From the NCBI RefSeq assembly GCF_018380615.1, contig NZ_JAGYVZ010000004.1, forward strand, positions 1-64,000: a stretch of DNA of 64,000 nucleotides. Reading direction: 5' to 3'. The DNA is from Flavobacterium psychroterrae. Its GTDB lineage: Bacteria; Bacteroidota; Bacteroidia; Flavobacteriales; Flavobacteriaceae. Position numbers and translations under genes: made by a program. The notes beneath the pieces were generated by a model. It was not told the origin of the DNA and searched no databases. It saw only the letters and a program-made list of their open reading frames with translations. Below are positions 1 to 7,568 of this stretch, piece after piece; the first letter of the stretch is position 1, and each line of letters starts with the position of its first letter.

Positions 1-38
1 TAGTCGAGTAGTACTAATAATCCGTAAGCTTATGTACA
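1..38 (+). rRNA. 23S ribosomal RNA, 3' end (partial)
   Basis: The first bases match the conserved 3' end of bacterial 23S rRNA, with the GTACTAATAATCCGTAAGCTT segment equivalent to the E. coli tail before GGCTTAACCTT. The gene starts outside the window. The exact 3' end is estimated. Confidence 0.85.
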
Positions 39-43
39 CCCTT

Positions 44-67
44 TTCCTCCGGGGCAACCCGGAGGAA
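44..67 (+). other. Perfect hairpin in the 23S-5S spacer
   Basis: Ten-base arms (44-53 and 58-67) pair perfectly around a GCAA tetraloop, just after the 23S end. No T-run follows and 5S lies downstream, so it is more likely a pre-rRNA processing or anti-exonuclease stem than a terminator. The rest of the spacer (70-220) holds short repeats of AAGTCGAAAGA and AAAGTCAAA/TTTGACTTT type and no gene. Confidence 0.55.
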
Positions 68-222
68 GAAACTTTCTAAAAATATTAAATAAAATTACTT
101 TTCTTTATCTCAGTATGTTAAGATATTTGCTCGACGCAGAGCAGTCTTTAAGTCGAAAGATTAAAGTCAAAAGTCGAAAGACTTTACAACTTTATCACCT
201 TTGACTTTAGACTAACAACCTT

Positions 223-330
223 AAGGTGGTTATTGCGGCGGGGCTCACCTCTTCCCATCCCGAACAGAGTAGTTAAGCCCGCCTGCGCAGATGGTACTGC
301 AGTTATGTGGGAGAGTATGTCGTCGCCTTT
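223..330 (+). rRNA. rrf: 5S ribosomal RNA
   Basis: The sequence carries 5S hallmarks: the AGGTGGTTAT start, the conserved CCCATCCCGAACAGAGTAGTTAAG loop region, and GGGAGAGTATGTCGTCGCC near the end. It lies about 185 bases after 23S in the usual order and is followed at once by a strong terminator. The ends are accurate to a few bases. Confidence 0.93.
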
Positions 331-337
331 CTTTTTA

Positions 338-373
338 AAATCCTCATCATTATTTGATGAGGATTTTTTTTTG
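338..373 (+). terminator. rRNA operon terminator
   Basis: AAATCCTCATCA pairs with TGATGAGGATTT around a short loop and is followed by a run of T. It ends the rRNA operon. The following stretch to 741 holds no convincing gene; it contains fragments resembling the degenerate GATTCTTCGTTCCTCAGAATG intergenic repeats common in flavobacteria. Confidence 0.9.
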
Positions 374-741
374 TTTTAAAAAACTTCATTTTTATTGAAA
401 ATTAGATACCTATTTACTTCAGATTTCGTAAATGATGTAAGCAGGTATTCTTTTGTGATACCTAAGCCTCTGGCGAAGCCTATCCAATACCAAATCGCAA
501 AAGATTTTTTCATGCCTAGTTTGGCATTCTGAGGAACGAAGAATCTCTGAAAGTAGCTTCGTCGCAATTGGTAAGCGTAAACTTTGTCAAGTCATGCGCA
601 GATTCTTTGTTTCTCAGAATGATAGAAAATGTATAGATTACCTTTTACAATTTTGACCAAGGAGAAATTACACTTTCTCATCCACCGGTTTTCGCGTTGA
701 TTCATATTATTCTACTTGAAATTTTATTCTAGATTGATTTA

Positions 742-1680
742 TCTAATTAATTCAAGTTGCTAGTTGATTGCTTTATTTAATTGGAGTCCAAATACAAACA
801 ATGTCAGTTTTATCAAAAAACCTTCTAATGTGACTGCATGTATAGTTCTTGGAAACATTTTTTTTATGTCGCTTATTGTTGTTTCTACTCTTTTTCTCAT
901 TTTTAACTTTTCATTTTTTTGCTCTATTGTATCTGTCCGTTTAGCATTTGACTTTCTTTGAATTTTTAATAAAACACATTTTTTCATTAGGGAAAAATCT
1001 TCTAAACCGTAATCAGTATAAGCACTATATCCATAAATCGATGCTTCAGCAGGCAGCTTATCTATCATTTTTCCTAAAGCTTTTATGTCAGCTGTTTTAC
1101 CTGGCGTGAAATGAAATGCTATCGGTATTCCATTTTTAGTTGTCAACAATTGAACTTTTACCCCATAAAAATAGTTTCTCATACTTGCTGTATAACCTCT
1201 GTACTTTTTGCCTTTAAGAATCTTAGAGTTTGTAATCCTCATGTTTTTACAAACTGCTACAGGAAATGAATCTATAATGTATTGCATCTCACAACAGAAG
1301 TCTTTAAAATAGGAACTTATAATCTCAAATAATTCATATAGAAGTCTGCCAACTTTATGTAAACGCATGTTGAACCTGCTCTTATCAAGCATCTTTGGAA
1401 TAAATCCATATTCTTTCATAAACTTAATGGCTGAGCAGTGATTGCCATAAAAGCTTGTCGAAGAAACAATTGCTGTTAGGATAATTTCGCTGTCACTTAC
1501 ATGTCTTCTTACATCTTCCGGATGATTAATTCCTTGTAAAATATCGTCTATTAAACAAAAAATTGATATAATTTTGTCTTTACAAAGCATGGGTAAGGTT
1601 TATTGGTTCGCAAAACAAATTTACTGAACCTGTGCTTTGTTTTTTTATTACCTCTAAACTAGCAACTTGAATTAATTAGA
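742..1680 (-). mobile_element. IS982-like insertion sequence
   Basis: A 939-bp element bounded by perfect 24-bp inverted repeats (742-765 and 1657-1680, arms TCTAATTAATTCAAGTTGC + TAGTT). It contains one transposase gene on the minus strand whose stop codon lies inside the left repeat. I could not define a target duplication; flanks are AT-rich. Its position directly downstream of an rRNA operon is a typical neutral landing place. Confidence 0.85.
760..1590 (-). CDS. IS982-like family DDE transposase, possible catalytic D-to-Y change
   Basis: A 276-residue protein with the layout of IS982-type transposases: a first acidic residue in YIIDSFPV (D107), the KGKKYRGYTAS...YFYGVKVQ block (about 126-147), and a C-terminal RKRVETTISDIKKMFPR block with the expected E236. 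The second catalytic Asp normally lies in a GD-x-AYTDY context, but here the sequence is GYSAYTDY, with Tyr at 188 (codon TAT at 1027-1029; a GAT would need one base change). The length is close to full and the frame is open, so the gene is recent, but it may be catalytically dead. The family assignment rests on motifs; the Asp position is inferred by alignment from memory. Confidence 0.8.
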   Translation of the reverse strand: MLCKDKIISIFCLIDDILQGINHPEDVRRHVSDSEIILTAIVSSTSFYGNHCSAIKFMKEYGFIPKMLDKSRFNMRLHKVGRLLYELFEIISSYFKDFCCEMQYIIDSFPVAVCKNMRITNSKILKGKKYRGYTASMRNYFYGVKVQLLTTKNGIPIAFHFTPGKTADIKALGKMIDKLPAEASIYGYSAYTDYGLEDFSLMKKCVLLKIQRKSNAKRTDTIEQKNEKLKMRKRVETTISDIKKMFPRTIHAVTLEGFLIKLTLFVFGLQLNKAIN

Positions 1681-1856
1681 AAAAAAAACTGAAAAAGGCA
1701 TAAATATTTAATTAGAAAATTTTTGGGGTATTACAAAATTTTGCTTTAATCATTAGTTTTTCCGAAAGCGCATTAAAGCTTTTCGTTGTTTAAAATACGC
1801 AGTCTGAAAAAGATTTTGCCGTAGAATAATATAGATAGTTTAAAATATTCTTGTTA

Positions 1857-1971
1857 TTGCGTTACGGATATAGATAATATCCTTTTGTGTGAAACCACAA
1901 TCTCTGCAAAGTTGCAAAATTATCTCTCACAAAAAGATATAGCTGAAAGCCTGACTCGGAGGGTAACGCCC
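1857..1971 (+). ncRNA. Structured dispersed repeat (Flavo-1-like), copy 1
   Basis: The outer arms GCGTTAC (1859-1865) and GTAACGC (1963-1969) pair, and the inner arms CTTTTGTG / CACAAAAAG pair around a variable loop. The ATCCTTTT...AAAAAGATA...GAAAGC core is shared with copies at 24663 and 29652, while the stem sequence differs and still pairs. It resembles the Flavo-1 RNA motif of flavobacteria; that name is an inference. The rest of the gap 1681-2029 holds nothing I recognise. Confidence 0.5.
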
Positions 1972-2029
1972 AAATTATTTTTACATAGTAATTAATGTTT
2001 TGATATTTAATGTATTATTTTTTAAATTC

Positions 2030-3049
2030 TTAAAATTCATTCCCGTCAACATCTTTTATAAATTGAATAACTCCTTTCATGAAAACTTGTTGGTCATCCC
2101 ACATGGCAAGATGACTTCCGTTTGGACAATATAAAAATCGTCCTTTTTGAACTAATTTACTTTGTTCTTCCATGGCTTTTGGATCCATAGTGTCATATTT
2201 TGCTCCAATCATTAGTGTGGGAATTGATATTTCGTGGAGACGATTTTTTATGTCCCATTTTGCTAAACGCCCACTAATTCCAAATTCGCTTGGTCCTTGC
2301 ATCATTGTGTAAATTTCTCCATTGACATGTTTACTGGCTCGATTTAATCCGTCTGGCCATTCTTTTAGTCTGCATAGATGTTCATGATAAAAGTTTGGAA
2401 TCAAAAGTTCCATATATCTGGGATTATTGAAATCTTCTTTAGCTTCTAACATTCTAATTTCAGCTAATATTTCTGGCTTCATTTGCTTTGACAGTACTTT
2501 GTCGGCATATTCTCTATACTCTGGTGCGCTGGCAACCATATTTGAAACAAGAAGTCCTTTTAGATTTTGCTGATATTTTAACGCATATTCCATTGCAAGG
2601 ATTCCTCCCCATGAATTTCCTAAGACATAAAAGTTACTACTATCTGCTCCAATTGCTTTCCGTACTTGTTCTACTTCTTCAACAAAACGCTCTGTTTTCC
2701 ATAAACTGCTGTCTTTAGGCTGATCACTGTAGTAGGAACCAAGTTGATCATATTCGTAGAATTCAAAACCTTCTCGTTGAAAAAATGTTTCAAAGCACTC
2801 CATATATTCATGTGTCATAGCTGGGCCTCCATGTAATAATAGTATTTTTATTTTTGGATTATTTCCAAAGCGTTTTGTCCATACTTTAAATTCACCTACC
2901 GGGGTTTTAATGGGAATCATTTTTACTCCAGCTGATTCTACATCATTAGTTTTCTCATATGTGAAATAATCTGAAAGGGTTTCTGGTTTGTTTTCTTTTT
3001 TGCAAGATATTGTAAGGACTATTAGTAATAGGAATAAAATCGAACGCAT
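2030..3049 (-). CDS. Proline iminopeptidase-family alpha/beta hydrolase, lipoprotein
   Basis: A 339-residue serine peptidase of the S33 (prolyl aminopeptidase) type, expected to release N-terminal proline or similar residues from peptides. The N-terminus is a lipoprotein signal with lipobox LTISC (Cys about 16), so it should be anchored in the cell envelope. HGGP (oxyanion region, about 74-77), the nucleophile elbow GNSWGG (about 144-149) and a late GSH-L histidine context are visible. The length fits the family. It is transcribed with the endonuclease III-like gene upstream (gap about 47 bases). The substrate is not knowable from sequence. Confidence 0.82.
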   Translation of the reverse strand: MRSILFLLLIVLTISCKKENKPETLSDYFTYEKTNDVESAGVKMIPIKTPVGEFKVWTKRFGNNPKIKILLLHGGPAMTHEYMECFETFFQREGFEFYEYDQLGSYYSDQPKDSSLWKTERFVEEVEQVRKAIGADSSNFYVLGNSWGGILAMEYALKYQQNLKGLLVSNMVASAPEYREYADKVLSKQMKPEILAEIRMLEAKEDFNNPRYMELLIPNFYHEHLCRLKEWPDGLNRASKHVNGEIYTMMQGPSEFGISGRLAKWDIKNRLHEISIPTLMIGAKYDTMDPKAMEEQSKLVQKGRFLYCPNGSHLAMWDDQQVFMKGVIQFIKDVDGNEF

Positions 3050-3096
3050 AATATTAGTTGGAGTTAGAATAGTTATATTTTTATTTTTTATTTAAC

Positions 3097-3741
3097 TTAA
3101 ATAACTTCAGTTAAATAATAATGGCAAACATCTGTTAATTCACATTCTTGACATTTAGGTTTTGGTCTGCAAATTTCTCTTCCATGAAATGAAATAGCCA
3201 TTCCAATTTCTGACCAAATAGATTTTGGCAGTACTTGCATTAACTCTTTTTCGACTTTATTTCCGTCTTTGCTTTCTTTTATAATGCCAATTCTGGGTGC
3301 AACTCTAATAACATGTAAATCTGCAATAATACCTTCAACAGGCTGATTGGTTTCTCTCATGATAACATTTGCAGATTTTCGACCAACACCTTTTAAAGCA
3401 GTTAGACCTTGCATTGTCAATGGAATATCCTCGTCATTTTTAATAGTTTTAGCAATTTCTAATAACCATCCCGCTTTTGTGGGATAATTTCGGACTTTGC
3501 TTATGTATGGTATAAATGTTTCAGAATCAGCTTTTGATAAACTTTTAAATGTTGGGAATTTTTCAAATAAAGCAGGTGAAATCTTATTTATGTTAGCATC
3601 AGAATCCTGCGCAGATAATACTACCATAACCAGTAGTTGATAGATGCTTTTATATTCTAAAGGATGTTTTTCTCCTTTATATTTTTTTAAAATCGGCTTT
3701 AACTTAACTGCCCAATTCGATGTTTCTCCAAATAAATCCAT
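3097..3741 (-). CDS. nth: Endonuclease III-like DNA glycosylase/AP lyase
   Basis: A 214-residue base-excision repair enzyme of the HhH-GPD family, removing oxidised pyrimidines and nicking at abasic sites. The helix-hairpin-helix is LTALKGVGRKSANV (113-126) with catalytic Lys122; the catalytic Asp is D141 in IIADLHVIRVAPRIG, where most Nth proteins read VDTHV. A C-terminal four-cysteine iron-sulphur loop has C191, C197, C200 and C206. The spacing is x5-x2-x5 rather than the classical x6-x2-x5. A second, canonical nth elsewhere in the genome is possible, so this may be a divergent paralog. Confidence 0.83.
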   Translation of the reverse strand: MDLFGETSNWAVKLKPILKKYKGEKHPLEYKSIYQLLVMVVLSAQDSDANINKISPALFEKFPTFKSLSKADSETFIPYISKVRNYPTKAGWLLEIAKTIKNDEDIPLTMQGLTALKGVGRKSANVIMRETNQPVEGIIADLHVIRVAPRIGIIKESKDGNKVEKELMQVLPKSIWSEIGMAISFHGREICRPKPKCQECELTDVCHYYLTEVI

Positions 3742-3787
3742 CTTTCATCTTATTTAATTAAATAATAAAAATATTACTATCATAAAG

Positions 3788-4654
3788 TTAAGTACTTTTA
3801 ATAAAATCAATGACTTTTTTTATGACATTTTGATTTCCTAAAATTTTTCTGTGCCCCAAACCATCTGTAAGAAATAAACTTCCGTTTTGGAGATTTCTAT
3901 GAATATTAATTCCAGCTGTTACCGGAACTTCGGGATCATCATTATCATGAATTACTAGTACAGGAATTTGAATTTTTTGCGCTGCTTTATAAGCTGAAAA
4001 ATCATTCATTTTGACTTTGTATTTATTCTCAAAGTGATCACGTAATCGGTCACTAATTTCTCTTTTTAAACCTAATTTTGAAATAAATTCTTCCAAAATA
4101 TCTTGTACTATATCTCCACTACCAATAATAATTGCTTTTTCGACTTTCAACCCATCTTTGATTGCATTTAGAACAGACATTCCGCCTAATGAATGACCGA
4201 TTGCAATTTTAAATGGACCAAATTGTTTTTCAATTTCTAATATAGAAGCTATAAATTCAGACATTATAGTTGTTTTCCCTTCAGACTTACCATGTGCCGG
4301 TGCATCAAAACTTACAACTGAATATCCGTTTTGTACAAGTTCATCGGCTATTTTAAATAATTGAGTTCCACGTCCAGACCAACCGTGAACTAATAATATT
4401 TTGCGTTCACTTTTTCCGTACTCGTATGTTACAATACTTTTATTAATTACGGGTATGAAAATTTTATTTTTAACACTTTTAAGATCCATTTCAAACTCTC
4501 GTTTGGGAACCTTATGTTTTATTGGGCTTGTAAAAAGTTTTGCAGCAAATGTAGTTACTAATTTAGGTGAAATAAAAGCGAGTATTTTACTGGAAAGTAT
4601 AATTACACGTGGAATTTTTAAAGATTGAGTAGGATTAGTAGTATTTTTTGCCAT
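3788..4654 (-). CDS. Alpha/beta hydrolase of unknown substrate
   Basis: A 288-residue cytoplasmic alpha/beta hydrolase. The oxyanion strand ends in LLVHGWSGRG (about 92-101), the nucleophile elbow is GHSLGG (about 158-163), the acid is probably in the IHDNDDPEVP segment (about 236-245), and the histidine is in LGHRKIL near the C-terminus. No signal peptide is evident, though the N-terminal 50 residues include a hydrophobic stretch. It is divergent from glgA; the 140-base gap carries the promoters of both. Confidence 0.75.
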   Translation of the reverse strand: MAKNTTNPTQSLKIPRVIILSSKILAFISPKLVTTFAAKLFTSPIKHKVPKREFEMDLKSVKNKIFIPVINKSIVTYEYGKSERKILLVHGWSGRGTQLFKIADELVQNGYSVVSFDAPAHGKSEGKTTIMSEFIASILEIEKQFGPFKIAIGHSLGGMSVLNAIKDGLKVEKAIIIGSGDIVQDILEEFISKLGLKREISDRLRDHFENKYKVKMNDFSAYKAAQKIQIPVLVIHDNDDPEVPVTAGINIHRNLQNGSLFLTDGLGHRKILGNQNVIKKVIDFIKST

Positions 4655-4693
4655 ATCAATAAATTTTTTCTTAAGTCTTGATTTAATTTATTT

Positions 4694-4711
4694 TTTCCTA
4701 AATTTAGGAAA
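4694..4711. promoter_or_regulatory. 18-bp perfect palindrome in the hydrolase-glgA divergent region
   Basis: TTTCCTAAATTTAGGAAA is a perfect 18-bp palindrome about 85 bases before glgA and 40 bases before the divergent hydrolase gene. Its place suggests a dimeric-regulator operator, or overlap with a -7-like element. The function is inferred from symmetry and position only. Confidence 0.4.
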
Positions 4712-4794
4712 CATAAAAGTAGCATATTAATAAATGTATACTATAAAAAAAAAATCGACGATTAAGTTTTAATAATTAGTACATAAATTTCTAC

Positions 4795-6222
4795 ATGGAA
4801 ATATTTCATATTAGCGCAGAATGTTATCCTATGGCAAAGGTTGGTGGCCTTGCAGATGTTGTGGGAGCTTTACCTAAATATCAAAAAAATGCTGGTCATC
4901 AGGTTCGTGTTGTCGTTCCTGGTTATGATACAAAGTTTAAAAATGAGAATGATTTTGAATGTGTTCATTGGGGGAATGTAAAACTGGGGAATTTTGATTT
5001 TCCGTTTAGTGTTTTAAAAGAAACAACGGATAAACTTGGATATGAATTATATCTGATAGAAATTAATGAATTGTTCAATCGCCCAAATTTATATGGTTAT
5101 GAAGATGATATTGAGCGATTTTTATCTTTTCAAATTGCAACTTTAGATTGGATTTTAGCACGTAAGAGTGTTCCGGATATTATTAATTGTCACGATCATC
5201 ATACCGGATTAATTCCTTTTTTAATAAAATATGCGTATAAATATGAAGGTTTACAAACGATAAAAACGGTTATAACCATTCATAATGGTTTGTATCAGGG
5301 ATGGTTTGGCTTTGACAAATTGCATTATTTACCTGAATTTGATTTGATTCATGTTGGTTTTCTGGAATGGGATAACTCATTAAATTCTTTAGCTGTTGGA
5401 ATAAAATGCGCGCATGCGGTAACTACTGTTTCGCCGAGTTATCTAAACGAAATAAATATCTCAGCTAATGGTTTAGAATCTTTATTTAATTCGGTTCGTA
5501 ATAAATCAATAGGGATTTTAAACGGAATTGATTTTGAAGTATGGAATCCTTCAAAAGATCAAATGATTGCTGAGAATTATGCGATTAATACTATTGAAAC
5601 AGGAAAGAAAAAGAATAAAGAAAAACTTTGTGAACAATTTGAATTAGATTCCACAAAACCATTATTTAGTTTTATTGGTCGGTTGTTTGAGGAAAAAGGC
5701 GGCGATTTATTGCCTCATGCTTCGGCATTAGCCTTGTCTGAAAATTTTGAAAACATCAATATCCTAATTTTAGGATCAGGAAATGCTGCGATCGAAGAAC
5801 AATTAATACAGTTGAGAAATGATTACAATGGAAATTACAATGTATTTATTGGTTATAATGAAGAATTAGCGCATTTGATTTATGCCGGATCAGATTACAT
5901 TTTAATGCCATCAAGAGTAGAACCTTGTGGTTTGAATCAGATGTATGCTTTGCGTTATGGGACTGTTCCAATTGTTAGACGAACAGGAGGACTACGTGAT
6001 ACTGTGATTGATTTTGGAGATAGCGGAAACGGAATTTGCCACGACCAGGCTTCGGTAGGTGATATTTGCTATTCTATAAATCGTGCGATGAAATTGTACG
6101 ATGATAAGATAAGTTTTAATGAAATAAGAAAAAAAGGAATGGCTATTGACCATTCCTGGGAAAGAGTTTGCAAAGAATACATTGACATATACACCTTAAT
6201 AATTGAGAAAAATGAAATTTAA
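4795..6222 (+). CDS. glgA: Glycogen synthase (GT5, ADP-glucose type)
   Basis: A 475-residue GT5 glucosyltransferase that extends glycogen from ADP-glucose. The N-terminal ADP-glucose loop AKVGGLADVVGALP (about 14-27, K-x-GG motif) is clear. The C-terminal Rossmann half begins near FSFIGRLFEEKGGDLL (about 297), and RVEPCGLNQMYALRYGTVPIVRRTGGLRDTV (about 378-408) holds the conserved Glu and GGL-type loop. The length is typical. It is first in glgA-glgC-glgB and overlaps glgC by 11 bases, which suggests translational coupling. Confidence 0.96.
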   Translation: MEIFHISAECYPMAKVGGLADVVGALPKYQKNAGHQVRVVVPGYDTKFKNENDFECVHWGNVKLGNFDFPFSVLKETTDKLGYELYLIEINELFNRPNLYGYEDDIERFLSFQIATLDWILARKSVPDIINCHDHHTGLIPFLIKYAYKYEGLQTIKTVITIHNGLYQGWFGFDKLHYLPEFDLIHVGFLEWDNSLNSLAVGIKCAHAVTTVSPSYLNEINISANGLESLFNSVRNKSIGILNGIDFEVWNPSKDQMIAENYAINTIETGKKKNKEKLCEQFELDSTKPLFSFIGRLFEEKGGDLLPHASALALSENFENINILILGSGNAAIEEQLIQLRNDYNGNYNVFIGYNEELAHLIYAGSDYILMPSRVEPCGLNQMYALRYGTVPIVRRTGGLRDTVIDFGDSGNGICHDQASVGDICYSINRAMKLYDDKISFNEIRKKGMAIDHSWERVCKEYIDIYTLIIEKNEI

Positions 6223-7492
6223 AAAGAAAAATGTTGTTGCTATTATTTTAGGAGGAGGACAAGGATCGCGTTTGTTCCCGTTAACAGAAACCAGATCAAA
6301 ACCGGCAGTTCCAATTGGTGGAAAATATAGATTAGTAGATATTCCTATTTCAAATTGTATTAATTCTGATATTTTTAAAATATTCGTTTTGACGCAGTTC
6401 AACTCAGCATCTTTAAATGCGCATATCAAAAACACTTTTAATTTTAGTATTTTCAGCCAGTCGTTTGTTGATATTTTAGCAGCAGAACAAACTCCGGACA
6501 ATCCAACGTGGTTCCAGGGAACTGCTGATGCTGTTCGTCAATGTATGTCGCATTTTTTGAAACACGAATTTGATCATGCCCTAATTTTATCCGGAGATCA
6601 ATTGTATCAAATGGATTTTAACGAAATGCTTGAAGCTCATATTGCCGCAAATGCTGAGATTTCTATTGCTACTTTACCGGTAAATGCTAAAGATGCACCT
6701 GAATTTGGGATTCTTAAAACAAATCATGAAAGTTGTGTGGAAGCTTTTATAGAAAAACCAGACGCATCACTTTTGCCTGAATGGGAATCTGAGGTAAGTG
6801 AGCATATGCAGGAAAAAGGGAAAAAGTATTTGGCCTCAATGGGTATTTATATTTTTAACCGTCAATTGTTAGAAGATTTAATGTCTGATCCGCATACTAA
6901 AGATTTTGGAAAGGAAATTATTCCCCATGCTGTTGGAAAACATAAAATACTGAGTTATCAATATGAAGGATATTGGACAGACATTGGAAATATAGAATCC
7001 TTTTTTGAAGCAAATATTGGATTAACCGCTGATATTCCCGAGTTTAATTTGTTTGATAATGATAATAAAATTTTCACAAGACCAAGATTATTACCGCCAT
7101 CAAAATTTAGAAATTCTATAATAAATCAATCGTTGATTTCTGAAGGATGTATTATTAATGCCAAAGAAATTAAAAGCTCTGTAATTGGTATTCGTTCCAG
7201 AATAGGTGTAGGAACTGTGCTTGAAAATTGTTACGTAATGGGGAACGATTTTTATCAGGATCTGGATGAAATGAATCACGAAGGCACTATAAATAAAATT
7301 CATGTTGGAATAGGTGAGAACTGTTTTATAAACAATGCATTGATTGATAAAAATGTTAGAATAGGAAACAATGTTCATATTAACGGAGGAAAGCATCTGG
7401 ATAATTTTACGAACGAATTATATAGCATTAAAGATGGGATTGTCGTTATTAAAAAAGGAGCGGTTCTCTCTGATAATTTTAGAATTGAATAA
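6212..7492 (+). CDS. glgC: Glucose-1-phosphate adenylyltransferase
   Basis: A 426-residue enzyme making ADP-glucose from glucose-1-phosphate and ATP, the committed step of glycogen synthesis. The nucleotide-binding loop GGGQGSRLFPLT with SKPAVPIGGKYRLVDIPISNC follows the start; SGDQLYQMDF is the metal-binding Asp region, and the C-terminus shows left-handed beta-helix hexapeptides (IGIRSRIGVGTV, IGENCFINNA, RIGNNVHI). I chose ATG at 6212; the frame also has a TTG at 6203. The start overlaps the glgA stop. Confidence 0.96.
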   Translation: MKFKKKNVVAIILGGGQGSRLFPLTETRSKPAVPIGGKYRLVDIPISNCINSDIFKIFVLTQFNSASLNAHIKNTFNFSIFSQSFVDILAAEQTPDNPTWFQGTADAVRQCMSHFLKHEFDHALILSGDQLYQMDFNEMLEAHIAANAEISIATLPVNAKDAPEFGILKTNHESCVEAFIEKPDASLLPEWESEVSEHMQEKGKKYLASMGIYIFNRQLLEDLMSDPHTKDFGKEIIPHAVGKHKILSYQYEGYWTDIGNIESFFEANIGLTADIPEFNLFDNDNKIFTRPRLLPPSKFRNSIINQSLISEGCIINAKEIKSSVIGIRSRIGVGTVLENCYVMGNDFYQDLDEMNHEGTINKIHVGIGENCFINNALIDKNVRIGNNVHINGGKHLDNFTNELYSIKDGIVVIKKGAVLSDNFRIE

Positions 7493-7568
7493 GATGCAAA
7501 ATAAATTTTAATAAAAAAAATCCAAATTCCAATACAAAGATCCCAAAATCCAATTAGAAAAAACAAAT

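Noticed and set aside
376..567. 63-residue frame on the minus strand after the rRNA operon
   Set aside because: It lies in a degenerate GATTCTTCG repeat, shows no family features, and the composition is not coding-like.
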